A stretch of 64,000 nucleotides of DNA from Ceratorhiza oryzae-sativae. Taxonomy: Eukaryota > Basidiomycota > Agaricomycetes > Cantharellales > Ceratobasidiaceae. The position numbers and the translations under genes were made by a program. Of the stretch, positions 1 through 11,318 are shown in pieces. Position 1 is the first letter of the stretch. Every line of letters starts with the position of its first letter. The DNA is taken from contig JARWMV010000253.1 in NCBI GenBank assembly GCA_030998015.1, positions 558,001 to 622,000 of the forward strand, in the 5' to 3' direction. The notes under the pieces are model-generated. The model was not told the origin of the DNA. It did not search any database and was given only the letters and a program-made list of their open reading frames with translations.

Positions 1-333
1 ATAATTGATGAATACGAGGCCCGAATTATCCTATAAAGCAAACATCTACGATCGTCGGTGTGCAACACGTGACTATACGATCTGATGTAAGGTCACATAA
101 AGTCAGGTCAAGTCGCCAAATCTTGTTCGGAGTGTCCCAATCATGCATGGATGAGCTATATGGGCGCCAAACTTCAATGTGAAACCCTCAAACATAATGC
201 GAGAAGAGCATGATGCATGTCGACGCCACAGCATCTTTCGGAGCGATATAAACCCATATATGCTCTCTCTCTCTCTCTCATCCCTCATCCACTAGAGCTA
301 ATAGCAACCTTATCAGCTGCTCACAGAATAATC
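1..333. other. upstream flank, no gene recognised
   Basis: No coding family was recognised here. A short CT dinucleotide tract lies at 263-279, about 55 bases before the likely start of the zinc-finger gene, and may belong to its promoter or 5' UTR. Pyrimidine-rich stretches are common upstream of fungal genes, but a role is not shown. Confidence 0.4.
263..279 (+). repeat. (CT)n microsatellite
   Basis: An uninterrupted run of about eight CT units is visible. It lies upstream of the zinc-finger gene and could be a pyrimidine-rich promoter tract. Confidence 0.8.
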
Positions 334-1209
334 ATGCCAGGTCGGCGCAGTGTCATGTCTGCTCACGGTGCATTAACGCATGGTATAGGTTATTTTGTCA
401 TGTTCTCAGAGGTTTTCGAGTATGACCGAGACCATCACGTTTGCGATGTGAGCACTGCTACGACTTTCAAAGTCAACTCATTTGAGCTCCGGGAAGATGG
501 CTCTCGAATATTCTATCTTCGGGGGATTTTGCACATGATAGACAATGTTGGAGACCTGTGGTACTATAGCGCCTCAACCATGAACTGGCAGTTAAGTTGG
601 CTATATAACTGCCTGTCAGATGCAATAGAATATGTGCTGGTAAGCCTCAAAATGTGTGGTTTGTAATGCTCGAAGAGGCCTACACTAACGTTCGCCGGTT
701 CAATCTTAGCTTCTCCGCCCTTACATTGAGCCGTGCATAAACCAACCGAGAGTTTATCCTTCAATTGTGAATGGGGTGAGCACTTTTAGTGCCTTTGCTT
801 TGACATAGCCACCAATCTTTGCTTCTGTATTCAGATGAGTCGCAGAGAAGTTGACAGCATGTTCGACGAATACATGACGCATCGCAATGGAGCCCGTTTG
901 CACAAACTTAGCAGTATTATCTGCCCGCTTTATGGATGTGGAAAGAAGATGAGGCGCCCACATGCACTCAAGGTACGTACAATGAACGACTAAGATGCTC
1001 TTGAAGAAATGACCATACCTGTACCACACAGGACCATCTATACTTCCATTTCAAGATCAAAGGTCAATACGCTATATGTATATTCTTAATGGTGACTTAC
1101 TACCTATCGCATAGCTTACCCGTGCCGCCATTGTCCCCGAGGATTTGAGACGACCACCAATCAGAGGCGGCATGAGAAGATTTGTCGTGCTCCGGGCCGA
1201 TCTAACTGA
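334..1209 (+). CDS. C2H2-type zinc-finger protein, five exons
   Basis: Five exons join in one frame: 334-639, 710-775, 835-972, 1032-1062 and 1115-1209, giving about 211 residues and ending in TGA. All four introns are GT-AG. The evidence is C-terminal: a first finger starts at CPLYGCGKKM with its histidines (DHLYFH) supplied after the third intron, and a second has the form C-x2-C...RRHEKIC, a C2HC variant, followed by a short basic tail. That layout suggests a nucleic-acid-binding, probably nuclear protein. The N-terminal two thirds shows no family I recognise. The ATG at 334 is the simplest start, but in-frame coding continues upstream to 217, so the true start or a further 5' exon is uncertain. 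The C-terminal splicing is the most secure part. Confidence 0.55.
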
Positions 1210-1922
1210 GCTGCGTTGTTTAATCCTCGAATTCCCATTATATTGCCCGAACGGCATAGTTGCCCTAAATTTCTTTTGACTGTGGTATTTGGCTCGCTGG
1301 GTGCTTGTTCTGCTCAGATGTACGCGCTTTGGTTGTTACAAAACTTTCCACTTAGTTCGCATGACTCAGTCCGATACATTGAACATGGCGAGTCTGTTTT
1401 CGTTTCTACACAACCGTCCGTTGTCCCTCTCCATAAACCACAAATTATGGCCTGGGGGCAGTGGTGCCTCATGGTTCAAGCAAGTTTTGCGTCGCTCACA
1501 AGACCGGAGACAGTACGGGCTGCCAGCGGGATCCTTCAAGTGTTATAAAGATCGACAAGAATCGTGAGAATGTGTTGATTTAACTGCATTCTTGGGTTTT
1601 GTCATATGTCCTGACAAGATCCAAGTTTCGGCGTGATGCAGTAAGGCTATTCTTCATCCCCCACGTGCCACATTCACACGGATCACGCTATGACTTCGCC
1701 AATCCGACGGAACCAGAACCCTGCAAACGCGTCATCCCACCTGCGACCATCACACTGAACCTCCCGACTGTACTCCGATTTATCACTACCGTCCGGCCGT
1801 ATATCGAGCCGTTGTTTCAGAGAGGTGTGAGCTGGGTGATTGGCGACGCTGAGGGTTCAGACGACGCGGTTCAAGAAGTTGAACGATTTCTAGCGAGAGA
1901 GAGGGAGAGAGAAGGTGGCATT
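1210..1922. other. intergenic region upstream of the Josephin gene
   Basis: About 0.7 kb with no recognised family. The frame that leads into the Josephin start is open from about 1599, but that stretch has no domain and carries a purine-rich GAGAGAGAGGGAGAGAGA-like tract near 1895, so it is read as promoter and 5' UTR. Confidence 0.4.
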
Positions 1923-4038
1923 ATGGACACGCTCGGACCTTATATTTATCATGAGCGGGTGAGTTTCCTTGTGTTAGTGAGTTGTAAGCCGGAACGCTGA
2001 TTTTGGAGATAGCAAGAGCCTGGGTCGATGATGTGTGGGCAGCACGCGTTGAATTCGTTGTTACGTATGTGTCTGCTCTTTGCTCTTGCCAAGATTTACC
2101 AAATTGACATTTGTCTCTCAGAGGGGAACTATGTATGTACACCTCTGCCCAATCCACTCGCCTGATTCTCATTCTGTGCTCAGTTCACGGCCCCAGATCT
2201 CGCACAGATAGCTAGAGAGGTCGATGAACTTGAACAAGGCGTGGTTCAAGGCGCAAGGCGTGGGCAGAGTGCGAATATGGATGATACAGGTGAGCTGCTT
2301 TGCTTTGTTCGTTTGACGTCCAGCGCTAGATTTACAATCATGTAGGGTACTTTTCAGTCCAGGTGCTTGAGAGCGCGCTGAAGAATACGTTTGGATTGAC
2401 GTAAGCTGGTATGCACGTCGATAGCCGGGACGCTAAACGATTTGTGTGTATAGATTGACGAGATGGCGGAGTGAAGATATGCGCGCGTTCCAGGCGCATC
2501 CCGAGTAAGCCTCCCGCCCTTTCCTCATTTGGCCTTGCTAACTCGTTCTCATAAACGTAGAGCCAGCTAGGGTTTGTTCTCAACCTTGATCAACACTGGT
2601 TCACACTCCGTCGATTTGGTCACGACACGGCAAGGGCTTTTGGTTCAACCTCAACTCGTTCTTGTCCGCGCCCGAGTGGGTCGGTAGTACGTACTTGGGG
2701 ATGGTGTTGCAGCAGGCCGAGGAAGAAGGTGCGTTTTGCCTCTGGTGTCTTTGCATCTTTACTGATATGCGGATAGGATACTCGGTATTTGTCGTCCGGC
2801 CGGCCGACCCAATGAATCCCGAACACGGGTTGCCCGAGACCGAGGCAGATATATTAGCCGAGACGTTGGACGAATCGGCGCATAGTGGACCCCGACCATC
2901 TGGCTTTGGCGGCGGGTCGAGTCTGACTGGCGCCGGGGGAAATATCGGAGCAGGAGGAAGAACAGGGACTGGAGGCGGAGCGGTGGAAGCCGGAGCTCGG
3001 TGCCTGGGTTGGAAGACGAAGACGTCGAGCTTCAGAGGGCGTTGCAGGCATCGCTTGGCGGCGTTGTGTATGATTTCCCCGAAGACAGCGCGAGTGGCTC
3101 AGGGGGTGGCTACGATGCTGGGTTGGGTGGCAGGCACGCCACATACGGCTCTGCGTCGAGGGGCGGATTTGGTCCAAGCGATGCTTACGCCTCTCGAACG
3201 GGGTCACGAGGCGGCCTCGGCCTCGGGTACGGCGGAGATCGGCCTCCGTCGCGTCGTACACCACCTATTGCGGCACCTGATCCACCTACGCCCTTGATTA
3301 TAGACGATGATGACGATGAGCCTTCGGACCCCGTCGCGGCAAGCGCCGCGCGAGGCCGTGCACGTTTGGAACAGATGCAACGTGAGCAGAGGGCCGCGAT
3401 GCAGGCCATGGGCACGAGTGGGTACGGGTTTGGGGCAGGCATGGACGAGGCTGTGGATGAGCAAGCCGCTCAAAGGCGCAGGGAAGCTGCCGAACGGGTG
3501 AGGAGGGCGAGAGAAGAGGTGCGTTGTTGGGCCTTTGTCGATCGCTCCTAGCCTAACTATCAGCGGCACAGGAGGAGGAGCAGATCCGACTGGCCATGGC
3601 CGAGAGTCTTAGGACGCATACAGCTGGCCAAGGCGATCAAGACCAAGACTCGCCCGATTATTTCGTTACGCCTCCAACAACCAGCGCTAATTTGCCCGGA
3701 GGCGATCGGCATTACGACGATGAAGATGCAGAATTGCAGGCTGCGCTCAAGGCGAGTCTGGAGGAGGCCGGCAATCAGGGTCTTACGATCCCGAGCGAGC
3801 CCGCGGTGGCGCCAAGGACCCAGCCAATGATGTGCCGTCTTCCTCGGCTTCGGTTCCACACCCGGCGGCTGGCCCGGTGCACTCGGCGACCGAGGTGGAC
3901 GCGGGCGAGGGCGAGGGCGAGGGCGACGACGAAGACGACGAAGAGGAAGAGGAGAGATCGCCTGCGGCGGCGACCAAGGCTGAGGTGGCCGACGCAGACG
4001 AGCTGCGGCGGCGACGGCTGGCTCGGTTCGGGGGGTGA
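1923..4038 (+). CDS. ataxin-3-like Josephin deubiquitinase with three UIMs (frame broken)
   Basis: This is a cysteine protease that trims ubiquitin chains, expected in cytosol and nucleus. Exons are 1923-1958, 2013-2064, 2122-2132 (11 bases), 2184-2289, 2346-2400, 2454-2504, 2563-2728, 2777-3518 and 3572-4038. The Josephin domain shows the catalytic Cys in MMCGQHALN, the His in NLDQHWFTLRR and the Asn in WFNLNS, followed by the conserved GYSVFVVRP. Three ubiquitin-interacting motifs follow: EDVELQRALQASL (about 3020), EEQIRLAMAESL (about 3580) and EDAELQAALKASL (about 3725), before an acidic tail. The frame breaks three times, at about 2638-2641, between 2885 and 3000, and between 3776 and 3830. 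Each break needs one extra base to repair. The family call is firm; whether the gene is intact or an assembly artefact is not settled. Confidence 0.85.
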
Positions 4039-4181
4039 GACGAGTGTATATAGACACGAGATAGTGGCTGTGCTGTGACTCTTTGGGCGTGATTTTCGAT
4101 TGGGAAGCACACGGTACATAATGAGCACCACCACGACCGCACGTCACTTGTGTCTTCGCCGGGGCTTAAATACGACCAGTC

Positions 4182-5160
4182 ATGCCCCTCTCCAGCATCA
4201 TCGACACCGCATCGAGCATGGTCCTCGGCCCCCACGGCATCCTCTCGCTCCAGGGCGCGCTCCTCAACCCCTTTACGCCGTCGGAGCCCCCGGCGCCGAC
4301 CACGTTTGCCGAGACACTGCTGCTCGACTCGACGTCGTTAATCCGGGGGCTCTTGCGCGCGAGCCAGACCATCCGCTACGCGATTGCGACGGCCGGACCG
4401 GTCACAGTCATCTCCCATCCCGCGACGTCACGCAATGTCGCGTCATCCGCTGGGCGTCGAGCGCCAACGGAAAACGAACCACAATCGAAACCGAGGGCGT
4501 GATCATCACACTCGACAGCTGGCTCAAGGTCACCGACTGGGGGTCGACCAAGGTGCGTCTGTGTTGTCTCTATGTGCGAACAGAGCGGGTCAGCTCACCT
4601 CGTGGATTGTGTCCGCAGCGGTTTCAGCGGTACGGCCAGCAGCCCTGGATAAAGTGGACCGAGAAGCGTGGACGCTGGCAGGTATGCTTCGTTCAATCTC
4701 CCCATCTGCCATTTTTTCCGGCCCTTCCTCGGCGCCAAGGCTCACCCCCAATTTCATCATCCAGGCCGTCGATCTCGACCGTCGCGTGCTCGCTGTGCTC
4801 GTATCCCGTAAATCTGCGCTCGGGACCCGACTAAAGTTGACAAGCACAGGTCTGCTCCATGCGGATGCCTTGGTCCTCACGGCACTTATCACTGTGACCG
4901 GACCCCAGGATTGGAGGCGGTATCCGGCATCTGGCAATCAACCGACTCCGATGCCACTTGCGCCGGCTGCGCAGTCTGAGCATGCGCTGCCGACGTATGG
5001 TCAAGCACCCTTTACGCGCCCGCTTGCATCGTTGACCGGGGCTAGTTTGAGTATACCGACTAGCCGAAGGATGGCGGCCTTGTCAGTTCCGAATCTTACG
5101 CTCACACGGCGCACGTTATCGTCTACGTCTTCCCCTCGCCATCCTCGCATGAACCAGTAA
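4182..5160 (+). CDS. DUF6593-like protein, copy A (one frame break)
   Basis: Exons 4182-4552, 4619-4681 and 4765-5160 total 830 bases, one short of a whole number of codons. The frame changes between about 4384 and 4430, where one base appears to be missing. After it the sequence resembles the basidiomycete DUF6593 fold: a TTIETEG strand, SWLKVTDWGS, then IKWTEKRGRWQ, then the final segment LVLTALITVTGPQDWRR. No function is known for DUF6593. The N-terminal 70 residues are low in similarity to anything I know, and the C-terminal 90 residues are Pro/Ser-rich and probably disordered. The last bases of this reading frame overlap the likely start of copy B, so the exact 3' end, or a fusion of the two, remains open. 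Confidence 0.55.
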
Positions 5161-6100
5161 CTCTCACACTCTCATCCCACTCGCTTTTATCCGGCGTGTT
5201 TTCTCGCACAGATGACGGCAAGCCCGAGATTGTGATCACGACCATCGGGCCATATACCACCCTCGCTCGGTACGTCACCCCGGACGATTGGACAGCTGCG
5301 GGTGGCGAGATGGACGACGACGGGCGAGTCCTGAAACGGATCGCAAACATCGAATGGGTCTCGAGTTCGTTCAAGGGCAAGCGCTTGACAAAGTTGAGGA
5401 TGCGTGGGCAAAAGAAGATTTTGGACGAGGTCATGTATAGCAGTGGCACGTTTTTCGATAGCCGGTACGTCTCGTAACATTTCAACTTGCCATTTCGTGT
5501 ACTAAGCGCATATACAGAGAACGTCGATTTGGCTCTCCCAACTTTCTGCCTTGGATCACTTGGGCCGAGACCTCATCTGCGTCCAGAACGTCTTCCTCCC
5601 TCTCGGTCTCTTCCTCCCCCTCGTCTTCTGTGAGGTATGTCTGCCGCTCTCACCCCGACGGGCGGCCGCTCGCAGTCCTCTCTCGCCGTCTTATATCTGC
5701 CGGCACCCAACTCGAACTCACACCTGAAGGCTGGGACATTCTCGACGCAGTTCTCATTACCGGTCTTCTTGTCGTCTGCGGTTCACATGATTGGAAGCGG
5801 GTCGCCGGGATCGGTGTACCCGTGACGCGAGGCGAAGAAGTCGAAGAAGGCATGGCAGTCGGAGAAGAGATGATAACTGGCCTAGATGGGTGGACAAGTC
5901 CGCCCGAGCTGGTCGAGATCGTGAGTGGAGGATCTGGGAGCGGGATGTATACGCCTCGGCATATCGGGTCGGGAGCCGTAACGCCCGGCGGATTGTTGAG
6001 CGTCGGAGAAGAGGGAAGGCCAGGAGGAACGACACCCGTGCGAGCTGTTACACCCGTTCTAGGCAGTCGGACGCCTTCCCCTCCACCATCGTATCAATAA
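5149..6100 (+). CDS. DUF6593-like protein, copy B
   Basis: Two exons, 5149-5464 and 5518-6100, are joined by a GT-AG intron. The coding body begins with a DUF6593-type strand VTLTLSSHSLLSG and includes VLSRRLISAG, then LELTPEGWDILDAVLITG and GSHDWKR, which matches the C-terminal element of copy A. The proposed ATG at 5149 is out of frame with the body by one base (a missing base near 5154-5158). With it added, the total is 300 codons including stop. The tail after about residue 200 is Gly/Thr/Pro-rich. The function is unknown. It is a tandem relative of the gene just upstream with essentially no intergenic space, so a single two-domain gene is the main alternative. Confidence 0.6.
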
Positions 6101-7550
6101 GGGGTCGGTTGTGCGTCATTCCTGTGCGGGGTGGGAAATACTATGCGGGAAAATACAGCCGAGGGCGCGGAGAGACCTCGCCTTACTCATGCATACGTCG
6201 TCGCCATCGTCATTGCTTTTTTTTTTTTTGTTTTCCTTTGAGATTCGTTATCTGCGTTCCAGAATATCGCTATGCCAAGCATCGCCGAGTTCTAGCCTCC
6301 ACTTAGCCTTTTTCGTTCCGCTATCAAATTCTCAGTTGGCGCTTTTTTCTTCGATGGTTCTGTATGGAATAATCTTTGGGGTTTATACACGGGCTGGGTA
6401 TCGTGGTATCGTGTTGTACATGCATCTGTGTTTTTTATTGTTTGTGTTGAAGTGCATATATTATCCGGATGAACCTCCTCTCTCACTTCGTAAATGGAGC
6501 TCTTTCAAGACTTTCTGATTACCGGAACGCGACAGATCCAGTTAGAAAGGACGTCTTGTGACTAGTGATTCTTTGCGCCTACTCCGCGTTTAGACTTTTA
6601 GGTTTCGCCCACACGGGGAGTTGTATGCGCTCTACGATTGGGCAATCAAAGCTTACCGGAGCGTGTGCACCAGATTTGGACAGATGTCGGCGACCGACCA
6701 CGCGATCTCAAGCCTTGGAGTTGAACATGACCCACGCGGTAGAACGTAACGACGTACAGCCAACGCAGGTTGGATGACTCTGACAACTACCACTGTCGGA
6801 TTTCGGACGCGATTGCAAAACGAGAAAACTATCACGACGCAACTAGTCCTTCATCGTGAAATACGTATTCCCAACTCGATAAACGATCGTCAAATAACGA
6901 CCACTTTGGGAAGTTCAAGCCCGCGACGATTTTTGATTGCAGGCAAGTGCGTATAGCTGGCGTCGCTAGGATTTGGTGCTTATCTGCCTCTATGTATGAT
7001 ACCCTGCACGGCCAAAGGGGTCGCATCGTCCTTGGTACAAGATAAACTTGGTTCGGGATTATCCAAGAGGTAATTATAATCACTCACCTCGCAACACAGT
7101 TTTAATGATTGGCGACCAAACACCGAAACCTTACAATCCATCCCGAACAACCACACGCGACTTGGTGCACAGCGTAGACGGAGAGGGGGTGATCATATTC
7201 GGATCGGGCTCCCGAGGCTCGACCGTCGTTCCGTTCGAGGGCGACACCCAACATCCGAAGCTTGGACGTGTGCTCGGTCGAGTGCAGTTCGTCGTGTGTC
7301 ATTATGAACGTGGGGATTTCGAAGTACTCCACGTTTTACCAGACAAACATTGTGCATTTGAACCCGGCAGACGATGCGGCCAGAGTACCAATATAAGCCT
7401 CGGGGATTCGAAAAGATCTGAGCGAAAAAGGCCGTAGGTGCTCTAGGTAGATTTCTGGAGGATCGGGATCCTCGTCCTCGACTTGCAAAAATCAGAAGGA
7501 AAGCGTTTGAGTATCAGGATTACACACGTAAATACGTTAGATAATGCTGT
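6101..7550. other. 1.45-kb region without a recognised gene
   Basis: The first 400 bases look like the 3' region of the DUF6593-like gene, with a T tract at about 6217-6231. Beyond it are open frames on both strands (for example 7048-7437, +) with no family, no convincing start context and no recognisable splice pattern. I see no gene I can support. Confidence 0.35.
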
Positions 7551-8116
7551 TTGCCAACTCCTGGGTGCCTATCGGGAAGCACAAATCCACTGGCGCAAAT
7601 TCAGAGACTATTGAAGGGTGGTCCCATACTTGGGCAATGTCAGAGCAATGAAGAGAGCATGCCTAGAGCCAAACCCTTGCTTGGACCCAGAACGCCGATC
7701 GACCCACGAGGGCTTGGTGCAATGGGTGCACTGGGAGGGCCAGTCGATAGCGGTCAAGTCAACTGCTCTCCTCGATGTAGTAGTCCACCATTTAAGATAT
7801 TTTTTTGGCTACATTCAGCGCCCAATATTTTGAGGAAATACCAAGATCTTGCGACACAGCTGAGTGCTCGAGGACAAGACTGGTTTACTAATCTCAGGGT
7901 CCGGTGCTTAACTCGGATTGTCCATTCTCGTCGACTTGTGCTTTCGGGCAAAATGGAAGAAGCAAGAGCAAGGATGGCAATAGTAATGGTGCTTGGGACG
8001 CTTTTTTTAATACTAGCGACGAAAATCTGGTCGATTCGATGCCTCCGGATGACTCAGACTTTACTTGGCTCAAGCACGAAGAGCCGATAGTGCGAGCGGA
8101 CGGAAAAGGCAAATAG
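7551..8116 (+). CDS. possible hypothetical protein (weak)
   Basis: This stretch may hold exons of an unrecognised gene. One frame from about 7551 is open and Gly/Pro-rich, and a second, 7904-8116, ends in a natural-looking hydrophilic C-terminus with acidic and charged residues before TAG. Plausible acceptor sites (CTCAG at about 7893-7898, CATTCAG at about 7815-7820) lie between them. No start codon, domain or homologue was recognised, and the exons do not assemble convincingly. Transcript data would decide it. Confidence 0.2.
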
Positions 8117-8832
8117 GATAAATGGGTGAATATCAGTAAATAACACTAGATTTGCACCAGGGGTTTTTCCTGATCTAGTATTCAAGACAGTCGGTCTGAT
8201 TGGTATTGTGACTGACATCTTGTGTCTGGAACTTAATAAGACCTCTGATCTCACACATAAAGGAAAATTATTACCTTGCTTGCTAGGTCACTCCCCCCCC
8301 CCCCCCAATTGTCGGAGGTCAAACATAAGGGGTCCACGAGTGCAGAACAAAGTGGGAATTCACGAAATTGTCAGCAGCGAACTGGGAATGTATATCTGAC
8401 TTGAGATGAATTGAAGAAGAATTTGGGTTTACCGGTTTGCCCAATTAGAAGCTGTGTCTTGTTTCCCTAGTTCCTTTCAGGTGGTTAAGAGGGATGAGCC
8501 GAGCCGTGTTATTCACGCATCGCAAGTAAGGTGCATTACCCGACGACGGGCACTTCGCAGTTCATTAAGATTCGATTTGAAGACCACAGAAAATGGACCT
8601 AAGCTATGTTGTTGGGTGGAGAGATGTGGGATGGCGGTCAAGGCGGCACGGTTGGACCGATGACTATTGTCCACTTGTTTGTAAGTGGTTACACTTGTTG
8701 CCGCCTACGACTTTCCCTGCAGTTGAATCCAGTCACTTGGAAAGCCAGATCATTACGTCCCCTTTCGATTAAAAAAATCGATTTTGAAGCAGACACTGGA
8801 GCAATCGTCGAGTCCCTTCCAGTGTTCCGAAG
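8117..8832. other. intergenic region upstream of the BTB gene
   Basis: No coding family was seen. A 14-base C homopolymer lies at 8293-8306. It is worth noting because homopolymers are the commonest place for the length errors suspected elsewhere in this window. Confidence 0.5.
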
Positions 8833-9839
8833 ATGTCAAACTCGTTAAACGGCGGGAACTCAACGTTTACCTTTGAGCCTCCTACGGGTGGCGATATCAC
8901 ATTACGCTCGAAGGATGGGTCCATATTCACCGTTTACTCGATCATACTGAGTCTGGTATCCTCGGTCTTCTCAGACATGCTCTCTTTCGGGGAACAGTCT
9001 AAAGAAATCATCGAACTGGATGACGATGCGGAGTCTATTTCCATGATTCTAGCTTTTATCTATCCATCGGGAATTTGGCCGACTATTACAAACATCGACA
9101 AGCTTGAGAAATGTCTACAGATTGCCAATAAATATGACATTCAAAAGGTACCCCAAGCACTTGACCGCGACTTGGCTCTCAACTCGGGCCTAATCTGTCA
9201 CGACCCAGTCCGCATCTTCCACCTTGCAGTAACGTATGGCCTTCGTAACTGCCAGGCGATTGCGGCAAAATCCATTACATCCTTACATATAGACCTTCGC
9301 AAACCCCTCGAAGTCGTCAAAGTGGCAAAGGATTATCCCAGTGCAGCACACGTAATTGGCCTCGTTGGAGCTCAAACAATACGGGTCAACCTGTTAGCTA
9401 GCATCCTATTTGAGTACAATAGTCTATTCTTGCCACGAACACATGTGGTGTCTACCTCCAGACAGGAGACGGGCTTTACTGATATAGACGGAGCTGAACT
9501 CATGATGTGCGATGGGTGTGCGTCACGGACAACCGTTTTTTGGGCAACTACGCGCCGCCCGATCGAGTATGCACCGAGCTGGGTATACGCATGGTCACAA
9601 CACGCGTACAAGTTTCTCAGCTCTAGGTCCTTAGAACAGTGCGAACACGTTTTCGAGCTTGAATCCCTCATCGGGCTGGAGAGTTCCCCGGGGTCTGTGA
9701 AGATTGTATACAGGCTGCAAGGGATGCCTGTGCTGAACTAGGGGGACGTCCCGGAAACGTTTTTGAGTCCTGGGCAGCGGATGTCAAGCGGCTGATTGAA
9801 GAGAAACTTAAAGAACTGGATCCTTTATATTTACTGTGA
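8833..9839 (+). CDS. BTB/POZ domain protein (one frame break)
   Basis: The BTB domain occupies about residues 15-110: GGDITLRSKDGSIFTVYSII is the classical first strand-helix of the fold, followed by SSVFSDMLSF and a conserved DDDAESISMILAFIYP. Fungal BTB proteins of this layout are a large family and may act in protein-protein contacts or as Cullin-3 adaptors. No substrate can be inferred. As written, the frame stops at 9741, but one base before this, within the CCCCGGGG run at 9686-9693, the other frame begins a typical C-terminal segment rich in Ala, Leu and Lys that ends at the TGA at 9837-9839. With one base restored the protein would be about 335 residues. The gene is unspliced. Confidence 0.75.
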
Positions 9840-10031
9840 TGGGTACATATGTAATCGCACAGTGAATATTGTGTAGCAATACAGCCTTGATTAGGATAGT
9901 CTGTCGTATTCCGGAACCCAGACTGAGCCGCGACAACATCCGAGAACACAAGACGAGTACTTGCGATATATCTAATTTTCCTTGGACACTAGAATACGAA
10001 AGCTTGATAACAATCCCCCCAGGCGCAAAGA

Positions 10032-11076
10032 TCAAACACTAGTGTAGCCCCCTCTGTTACTGCGACCGGAAGAGAAGAGTTGGGAAACCACGTCGCGAAT
10101 CAAATATGGCACGTCTCTCCAGAAATCGCGATGCCTGCCAAGGATATCAGTTGAAAACGCACGGAACTCGCAAACAAAATATGACGCACGGTATCAGATC
10201 CCAACCAGACGCGCCGTAATGGTTGTAGTTGTAGTACGCACCAAGGCCAAAGTAGGCCCCAATAATTAATAGCAGTCTATATACCCTCGTAAGTCGATTA
10301 TGATATCATGATAGCAGAACGCTCACATGAAGAAAAACCAGCTCATGCTAGACCCTCCCAAGTTTTCATCTGGTGATGAACCCCCGCCCGACTTTGGAGG
10401 ATCAGCTGTCCCTTGTGATCCACATGCCTCGACAACATGCCATTCTATTGTAGCTTGGGCGTTGTTGTAGTCAATGAGCTTCGGCGGTTGGGTTTCCTTG
10501 GCACAGTACATTACAACCTTTAATGCCTGCTTCGGGCCATCACTAGGATACGATGGCCCATTTAGCACTATGGTAAGCCCTTTGGTAGAGCCCGAAGAGG
10601 TTGCTTGAATGGTGTAATCGTTGGATGACTGAGCTAGAGGTATTACGCCGATGATGCGATCCTGTACTTTGTCAGAGTGTTCAGCAATCATTTTTGAAAG
10701 CGATATCTAATGACACACCTGCTCGTTGTCTTTCTTGTTCGTAGTGGTGAAACAAGCCCGCGTGCCCTGTGGGCACTAACGAAACAGGGTTAGCGGGTCA
10801 TAGATACGGAGTATAAGAATAACACACCTGGTCCATATCCTTTACTCCATCCTGTTTGGCCAAGTCTTTACACAAGTTGAACCTCAGTACGTCGTGCATG
10901 GTACTTGGCGGTAGCTCCCGATTACGCTCGACTGTTCTCTCATCATTTCCGAGAATGGTCAGGTCATAGCGAACGCCGGAGACCTCTTGCTTGCAGTCGA
11001 ATGGCCCGCTGTTGGCCAGAGAGTTGGCTGCACAGAAGAGCAGCAGCAGGATGTGTCGTCTTCGTGGTAAGATCAT
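10032..11076 (-). CDS. ATG27: autophagy-related protein 27 (Atg27)-like
   Basis: Five exons on the minus strand (11076-10828, 10775-10719, 10661-10327, 10276-10190, 10134-10032) give 276 residues with no frame break. A hydrophobic signal peptide (MILPRRRHILLLLFCAANS) precedes GPFDCKQEVSGVRYDLT, which opens the Atg27/MRH-type lumenal domain. Its cysteines follow in FNLCKDLA, CPQGTRACF, VVMYCAKE and VVEACGS. Near the C-terminus is one membrane segment (LLLIIGAYFGLGAYYNY), then a cytosolic tail ending RGGYTSV, a short tyrosine-containing end like the sorting signal known in the family. Atg27 is a type I membrane protein that cycles between Golgi, endosome and vacuole and helps Atg9 traffic. It is convergent with the BTB gene, 192 bases apart. 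Confidence 0.88.
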
Positions 11077-11318
11077 GGTGGCTAATTGGACACCCACGTC
11101 CAGCTGACGTCAGCGCCCTAAGCGCGGGTCATCTCAATCTTACAGGGTCGCAAATTAGTGACTTTGAAGATATTCGATGCGAATCAAATAACTCCTTGGA
11201 GTTGATATCTTCAGACTGGGTTTTCGGGCACTGCCACTTCACTACGCATTCCTTTTCCGACAAGTTGATATATGAAAACTCTGTACATTGACACTCCCAG
11301 CTGCATGTCAACTTGGAT

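Noticed and set aside
1599..1922. Open frame upstream and in frame with the Josephin start
   Set aside because: It has no domain, and known ataxin-3 proteins start just before the catalytic Cys, so the ATG at 1923 is preferred.
2916..2950. A 35-base GT-AG interval in the Josephin gene that would repair the second frame break
   Set aside because: It is shorter than the other introns here, and the branch-like CTGAC is too close to the donor. A missing base is simpler given the other identical cases.
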